A DNA stretch of 64,000 nucleotides, taken from NCBI GenBank assembly GCA_913058265.1, contig CAJXPQ010000005.1, forward strand, positions 1 through 64,000. The letters run 5' to 3'. A program made the position numbers and the translations under genes. This DNA is from an uncultured Oligoflexia bacterium. Its GTDB lineage: Bacteria; Bdellovibrionota; Bacteriovoracia; Bacteriovoracales; Bacteriovoracaceae. Below are positions 59,542 through 64,000 of the stretch, piece by piece; position 1 is the first letter of the stretch, and each line of letters begins with the position of its first letter. Below the pieces are notes generated by a model, which was not told the origin of the DNA, ran no database searches, and saw only the letters and a list, made by a program, of their open reading frames with translations.

Positions 59542-60488
59542 ACAAACCTCTTCAGTAGATTCTTAACACAACTTGGAAAGAATTTTTTTATTAGTGATTT
59601 GAGTAACTCTAAGGCATAGAATTTTAAAATCTTTACCTTCTTTACACGACGGTCCCATAATTTCGCAACGATATTGTAAGCATCTCTAAATTCACCTCTC
59701 AAAAGTAAACTAATCGATAGTTTAGAGCAAACTTTAATAAAATAATTATCTACAAACTGAGAGCCTTTCTCAGCTCCAGCCCACAATATTAGTTGTTGCT
59801 CCCACTTCTCAATAAATTGAAAGATGCCCTTTGTCCGTTCACTAAAAGAAGACATCATTGTTAATCTCATACCTGGGTCGTAAATTGTCACAAGTGCATC
59901 GCTCAAGCCAATGACACACTTATCTTCTCTAGCTAACTGCATCCAAAAGTCATGGTCTATTGAAGATGCTAAGTTAACGTCAAAATTAATTCCACTACCA
60001 CTAGAGACAAGATTTTTTTTAAATAGAAATGATGATGATATTGTTCCTATTCCATCATTAATTATGGATTCTTTTAGATTCCCTTGATTTATAGGGCGAA
60101 TGATTGAAGGCTTAGTGCCGTCATGCTTTAAAACTTCAGCTGCACAGTAAACTAAGTCATACTCTCCGATATTACTCACTTGGGATTGTATTTTTTTAGA
60201 CTTCCACTCATCGTCGTCATCCAAAAAGGCTATAAAATCACCTAAAGCATTAGTCATCCCATAGTTTCTAGCATAAGCCAGTCCCCTATTTGAACCATAA
60301 GAATAATATTTTATATTTCCATTTAGCTTAGCAAGATCTTCTGTTAACTGTTTAGCTCCCTCTATTCCAGAGTCATCAACTATCAAAATTTCAATGTTTC
60401 TATAGGATTGTTTTAGGACTGAGTTAATGGCCCTTTCAAGAAACTCGTTTCTCTTATATGTTGTTATAATGACTGATACTAATTCCAC
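59538..60488 (-). CDS. GT2 glycosyltransferase
   Basis: VSVIITTYKRNEFLERAINSVLKQSYRNIEILIVDDSG; FIAFLDDDDEWKSKKI. Confidence 0.93.
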   Translation of the reverse strand: MELVSVIITTYKRNEFLERAINSVLKQSYRNIEILIVDDSGIEGAKQLTEDLAKLNGNIKYYSYGSNRGLAYARNYGMTNALGDFIAFLDDDDEWKSKKIQSQVSNIGEYDLVYCAAEVLKHDGTKPSIIRPINQGNLKESIINDGIGTISSSFLFKKNLVSSGSGINFDVNLASSIDHDFWMQLAREDKCVIGLSDALVTIYDPGMRLTMMSSFSERTKGIFQFIEKWEQQLILWAGAEKGSQFVDNYFIKVCSKLSISLLLRGEFRDAYNIVAKLWDRRVKKVKILKFYALELLKSLIKKFFPSCVKNLLKRFV

Positions 60489-60542
60489 ATGTACACCATA
60501 CTTAAAATTGACTCTTTTTGATTATAATGAGAGCTTTTTCAA

Positions 60543-61406
60543 ATGAAAAGAATTGTTCACATTGTAACTTCGATCTATGAAAGAGATTCTGTTAATAGTC
60601 TTATCAAAATCTTAGAGCAACAATCTCTAGTCAATATTAGCTTAATAATAGTTGATCATAGCATAAGCAAACAGAAAATTATAAGTTCAAGTTTAGTAAA
60701 TATTAGAGTTATTTGCGCCCCAAGTCATTTCTGGTTTACTGCTGCCATTAATACTGGCTTAAAAGAAGTAAGTAGTACCCTTAAAGACAGTCCCATTATT
60801 ATTTTAAATGATGATATCTTAATCAAGGGAGAGGACTTCATAGCAAACTTAATTAAACCCGTTGTGGCGAGTCCGTTAAGTATAGTTGGTGCTGTTTGCA
60901 TCAATATGGATACAGAATTAGTTGAATATTCAGGATTTAAGTTTAGCTACCTAAAATGTGCATTTCTTCCAAACAAGACAAATGACTCTTTTGACAACGA
61001 TACGCTTCCGACAAGAGCGATTGCTTTCAATAGCAACCTCTTAACACATATCGGCTTACTAAATGAGGATGTTTTACCTCAATATGGATCTGACTATGAG
61101 TGGACTATTAGGGCAAAAAAATACGGATACAAACTTTTAATTAGTAGCGAATGCAAAATTTATACAAAAGTTGATGACTCAACGAGACATATCGTAAGTG
61201 CCAGAAAAGTATACAGAACGGACAAGCTATCGACATTTTTTTCTGAATTATTTAGCGACAAAAAACAAAATAGTGTTATCACTAACCTTAGATTCTCCTC
61301 TTTAGTTTTCAATCCCATTTACTCACTTTACTTTACAATGTACAGGGCGCTAAAAGTTATTATCGGTTTTATTATTACAAATTATTTGTCTAGAGATCCT
61401 CTATGA
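60543..61406 (+). CDS. GT2 glycosyltransferase (rhamnosyltransferase-like)
   Basis: HIVTSIYERDSVNSLIKILEQQSLVNISLIIVDHS; FWFTAAINTGLKEV; IIILNDDILI; YGSDYEWTIRAKKYGYKLLIS. Confidence 0.82.
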   Translation: MKRIVHIVTSIYERDSVNSLIKILEQQSLVNISLIIVDHSISKQKIISSSLVNIRVICAPSHFWFTAAINTGLKEVSSTLKDSPIIILNDDILIKGEDFIANLIKPVVASPLSIVGAVCINMDTELVEYSGFKFSYLKCAFLPNKTNDSFDNDTLPTRAIAFNSNLLTHIGLLNEDVLPQYGSDYEWTIRAKKYGYKLLISSECKIYTKVDDSTRHIVSARKVYRTDKLSTFFSELFSDKKQNSVITNLRFSSLVFNPIYSLYFTMYRALKVIIGFIITNYLSRDPL

Positions 61407-62467
61407 AACGAATCCTTTATTTTTCTGGATTAAACCCTGAAGGCAATTCTGCAGCAGGAGTTAGAGCAAAGTTTTTCATTGCCGACTTATCTAATGAGTT
61501 TAAAATTAAAAATTTATCTGCAGAGAAAGGACTAAGTCATCTAACCTTCACTCTCGCATCAAACCAAGAACGTTTACTAATACGACTTCTAAAGGAAGTG
61601 ATTGTTGCCTTTGAGCTTTCGCTAAGAATACTTACAACAAAATGTGACTTAATAATACTCAGTTCCCCACCATACTTCACGAACTTGATCGCTGCAATCA
61701 TTCTTAGAGTTTTTCGGAAAAAATATATTTTTGATATAAGAGACCTTTACCCAGAAGTATTTTTTCATATGAATTTATTAAAAAGAGATACTATTACAGG
61801 ACGTTTTCTATTATGGATAACTAAAATCGCTCTAGATGGAGCTACCACTAGCATTACAGTCACAGAGGGATTGGTAAAAGCGATTCAATCTAATTATCAC
61901 ATTGAGCCCGTATTAATATATAATGGCTACGATGCAAATCATTTTTATGAAATCCAAAAGGATGATGAGTTCAAAGTTCTGTTTCATGGTAACTTGGGAA
62001 AAATGCAAAACATAGATTTATTAGTAAGTGTTGCTAAAGAATTACACGATATTGAGTTTATTGTTGCCGGCAAAGGCCCCCAAGAGCATAAGCTTGCAAA
62101 CCTACCAAACCTATCGTTTCTAGGAGAGGTTCTGAACTCTGAGATACCAAAGATTGTAAAGTCATCACACTTAGGATTATCTTTTCGTAATGATGGAATA
62201 ATCAATGAAACTTCATTTCCTGTTAAAATCTTTGAGTATCTTGGTGCAAAGCTACCAGTAATCTCAACTCCACACTCTGAAGCAGGATTTTTTCTTGAAA
62301 AAAACAAGCTTGGTTTTCAATATAAAAATTCAGAACGGAATCAAATCGTAAACAAAATAAGAGAAATCCAAAAGAACTCAAACACTAACAATGTCGATTT
62401 GACTAAATATTCGAGACAATATCAATCAAAAAAATTTACGGACGTAGTAAGAGAAGTCCTTAATTAA
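61403..62467 (+). CDS. GT4 glycosyltransferase
   Basis: YFSGLNPEGNSAAGVRAKFF; FDIRDLYPEVFF; HGNLGKMQNIDLLVSVAKEL; SFPVKIFEYLGAKLPVIST. Confidence 0.9.
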   Translation: MKRILYFSGLNPEGNSAAGVRAKFFIADLSNEFKIKNLSAEKGLSHLTFTLASNQERLLIRLLKEVIVAFELSLRILTTKCDLIILSSPPYFTNLIAAIILRVFRKKYIFDIRDLYPEVFFHMNLLKRDTITGRFLLWITKIALDGATTSITVTEGLVKAIQSNYHIEPVLIYNGYDANHFYEIQKDDEFKVLFHGNLGKMQNIDLLVSVAKELHDIEFIVAGKGPQEHKLANLPNLSFLGEVLNSEIPKIVKSSHLGLSFRNDGIINETSFPVKIFEYLGAKLPVISTPHSEAGFFLEKNKLGFQYKNSERNQIVNKIREIQKNSNTNNVDLTKYSRQYQSKKFTDVVREVLN

Positions 62468-63777
62468 CGACCAATTTTACCTATGACAATTTTAATTGTT
62501 TTCAAAATTATTCTTAGATCTAACCAGGACGATTTATTTTTAACATAAAATAAATCATATTGAAGCTTTATTAAGGAATCATTCTCGCTAGCACCATAAC
62601 CATAGTTGACCTGCGCCCAGCCAGAAATTCCAGGTTTAACCAAGTGACGATAATTATAAAAAGGAATTACATTAATTAATTTTTGCTCAATTATTTCTGG
62701 CCTCTCAGGTCTAGGTCCAACTAGGCTCATTGTACCATTTAGAACATTCCACAACTGAGGAATTTCATCAATTCGTGTTGTCCGTAAAAATTTTCCTATC
62801 AATGTTATTCGATCATCATTCACAGGAGACCACTTGGCACCATTTTCTTCTGCATTTAAATTCATTGTTCTAAATTTAAAAATTTTAAAAACTTTATTGT
62901 TCAATCCGACTCGGTCCTGTGAGTAAAGAATTGGTTTTCCGGAGACTAGATATAAAATGGGTATTAAAATGAGTACTAATGGAAACAGTAGACATATTCC
63001 CAAAATGGCAATTACATGATCAATAAAAATCTTTGAAAAATAGTAAGATCCCTGGTTCAAATTAATTCTCGAGTCAATAAACCATGTATGATCAATTGCT
63101 TCCAATGGAACTTTCCCAGAGATCACTTCGCTAAATTCACTAAGGGACAAAATACTTTTTCCTGTATTTAGCAAATTAAATAGTTCTGTGCCAATATCCT
63201 CAGATCCTAGTAGATTGTCCTCAATTACAAGTAGCTTTGTATCATAGTCAGGTTTATAATTATTCATACTTTTAACGTGTGCCTTAATTGAAAAACCCAG
63301 ATATCCTTTTTTATTGAATAGATCTTTAAGCTCTGTGAATGTGCTGGAGTTACCAACAAAAACCACATTGCGAGTAAATACTTTATAAGAAAAAACCTTG
63401 AAAAATATTTTTCTCCATAAGAACACAAAGACAAATGTAATGCAGCCAAAAATTATTAAATTTGTCTTTGGTGTAATCCCAAAAATACCTCCAAAAAGAT
63501 AGAAAAAGATCACCGTTACAACAGATGAAAAGAGTACCGAGCGCAGTAAAGAAATAATCAAGCCATTTCGGTTAAAAACTCGAAGGGAATAAAGGCCCTC
63601 AATAAAGAAAACTGAAACCCAAATAGGTGTTAAAATCATTGTTATCAATAAATGTTGCTCTAAATATTTTGTTACTGCTAAAGAGTGTTTATCAATAAGT
63701 ACTGTACACATCATTGAAGCAACAAATAAAAACATGTCTCCGAATAATAATAATAATTTCTTAGATCTATTTGACAT
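62464..63777 (-). CDS. second initiating polyprenyl sugar phosphotransferase (PHPT)
   Basis: FKFRTMNLNAEENGAKWSPVNDDRITLIGKFLRTTRIDEIPQLWNVLNGTMSLVGPRPERPEII. Confidence 0.94.
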   Translation of the reverse strand: MSNRSKKLLLLFGDMFLFVASMMCTVLIDKHSLAVTKYLEQHLLITMILTPIWVSVFFIEGLYSLRVFNRNGLIISLLRSVLFSSVVTVIFFYLFGGIFGITPKTNLIIFGCITFVFVFLWRKIFFKVFSYKVFTRNVVFVGNSSTFTELKDLFNKKGYLGFSIKAHVKSMNNYKPDYDTKLLVIEDNLLGSEDIGTELFNLLNTGKSILSLSEFSEVISGKVPLEAIDHTWFIDSRINLNQGSYYFSKIFIDHVIAILGICLLFPLVLILIPILYLVSGKPILYSQDRVGLNNKVFKIFKFRTMNLNAEENGAKWSPVNDDRITLIGKFLRTTRIDEIPQLWNVLNGTMSLVGPRPERPEIIEQKLINVIPFYNYRHLVKPGISGWAQVNYGYGASENDSLIKLQYDLFYVKNKSSWLDLRIILKTIKIVIGKIGR

Positions 63778-63784
63778 GAATTTT

Positions 63785-64000
63785 TTATTCTTTTCTAATT
63801 TGAGAATTCTCTAAAATATATTTTTCATTTGTATTTGGGCATAGCCAATTACCATTCCCAGAAATGGGTAAGTCTATTCTCTCTCCAAATGCACTCATCC
63901 AGCCGACATGTATAGCTGGCACCCCTAGCATCAAGGCAAAAGATTTCACATCTTTAGTAACAACCGCCCCGGCTGCGATAAAAGAATACTGTCCAAGAGT
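63785..64000 (-). CDS. WbpD/WlbB-like N-acetyltransferase, C-terminal part (gene continues beyond window)
   Basis: Minus strand reads TLGQYSFIAAGAVVTKDVKSFALMLGVPAIHVGWMSAFGERIDLP...*; hexapeptide acyltransferase C-terminus. Confidence 0.8.
   Translation of the reverse strand, partial: TLGQYSFIAAGAVVTKDVKSFALMLGVPAIHVGWMSAFGERIDLPISGNGNWLCPNTNEKYILENSQIRKE

Noticed and set aside
1-64000. CRISPR arrays, tRNA, rRNA, transposases or integrases
   Set aside because: Looked for regularly spaced repeats, tRNA-like arms and recombinase motifs by eye; none convincing. A formal scan (tRNAscan-SE, Infernal, CRISPR finder) was not possible.

Overview
AT-rich 64 kb window, probably from a Bacteriovorax/Halobacteriovorax-like bacterium (Bdellovibrionota). 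That assignment is inferred from gene content and was not searched. Left to right it holds: (i) the 3' end of a flagellin gene and its terminator; (ii) a compact minus-strand cluster (about 0.17-3.8 kb) that looks like an undescribed RiPP/antimicrobial-peptide system. It encodes a PqqD/RRE-like domain fused to a Cys-rich C-terminal core (...SILSCGGCGGATLFCT), an SdpA-like protein, an SdpB-like HTTM membrane protein and a minimal LanM-type (DUF4135) dehydratase domain, with a divergent GT2 glycosyltransferase whose C-terminus also looks RRE-like; (iii) housekeeping genes trmB-dnaG-rpoD and a SWIM/SNF2 helicase; (iv) a minus-strand operon (14.06-19.78 kb) of a divergent MNIO/DUF692 enzyme, an MFS exporter, a solute-binding lipoprotein and a hybrid histidine kinase, with a small 25-codon ORF (strong SD) hidden out of frame in the 3' end of the MNIO gene. 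An 18-bp near-perfect inverted repeat (17/18) flanks this segment; (v) queC, galE, a subtilase, the TIGR03545/TIGR03546 pair and ugd; (vi) a CotH-DUF4956-VTC module; (vii) a large surface polysaccharide locus (31.7 kb to the end) with many glycosyltransferases, two initiating sugar transferases, Wzx/Wzy/ligase-type proteins, GDP-fucose genes and Wlb/Wbp-type amino-sugar genes. A small accessory patch inside it contains ORF6N, DUF4160/DUF2442 and a CopG antitoxin next to a decayed toxin gene. I saw no rRNA, tRNA or CRISPR. Family calls come from recognising motifs in the translations; no searches were run.
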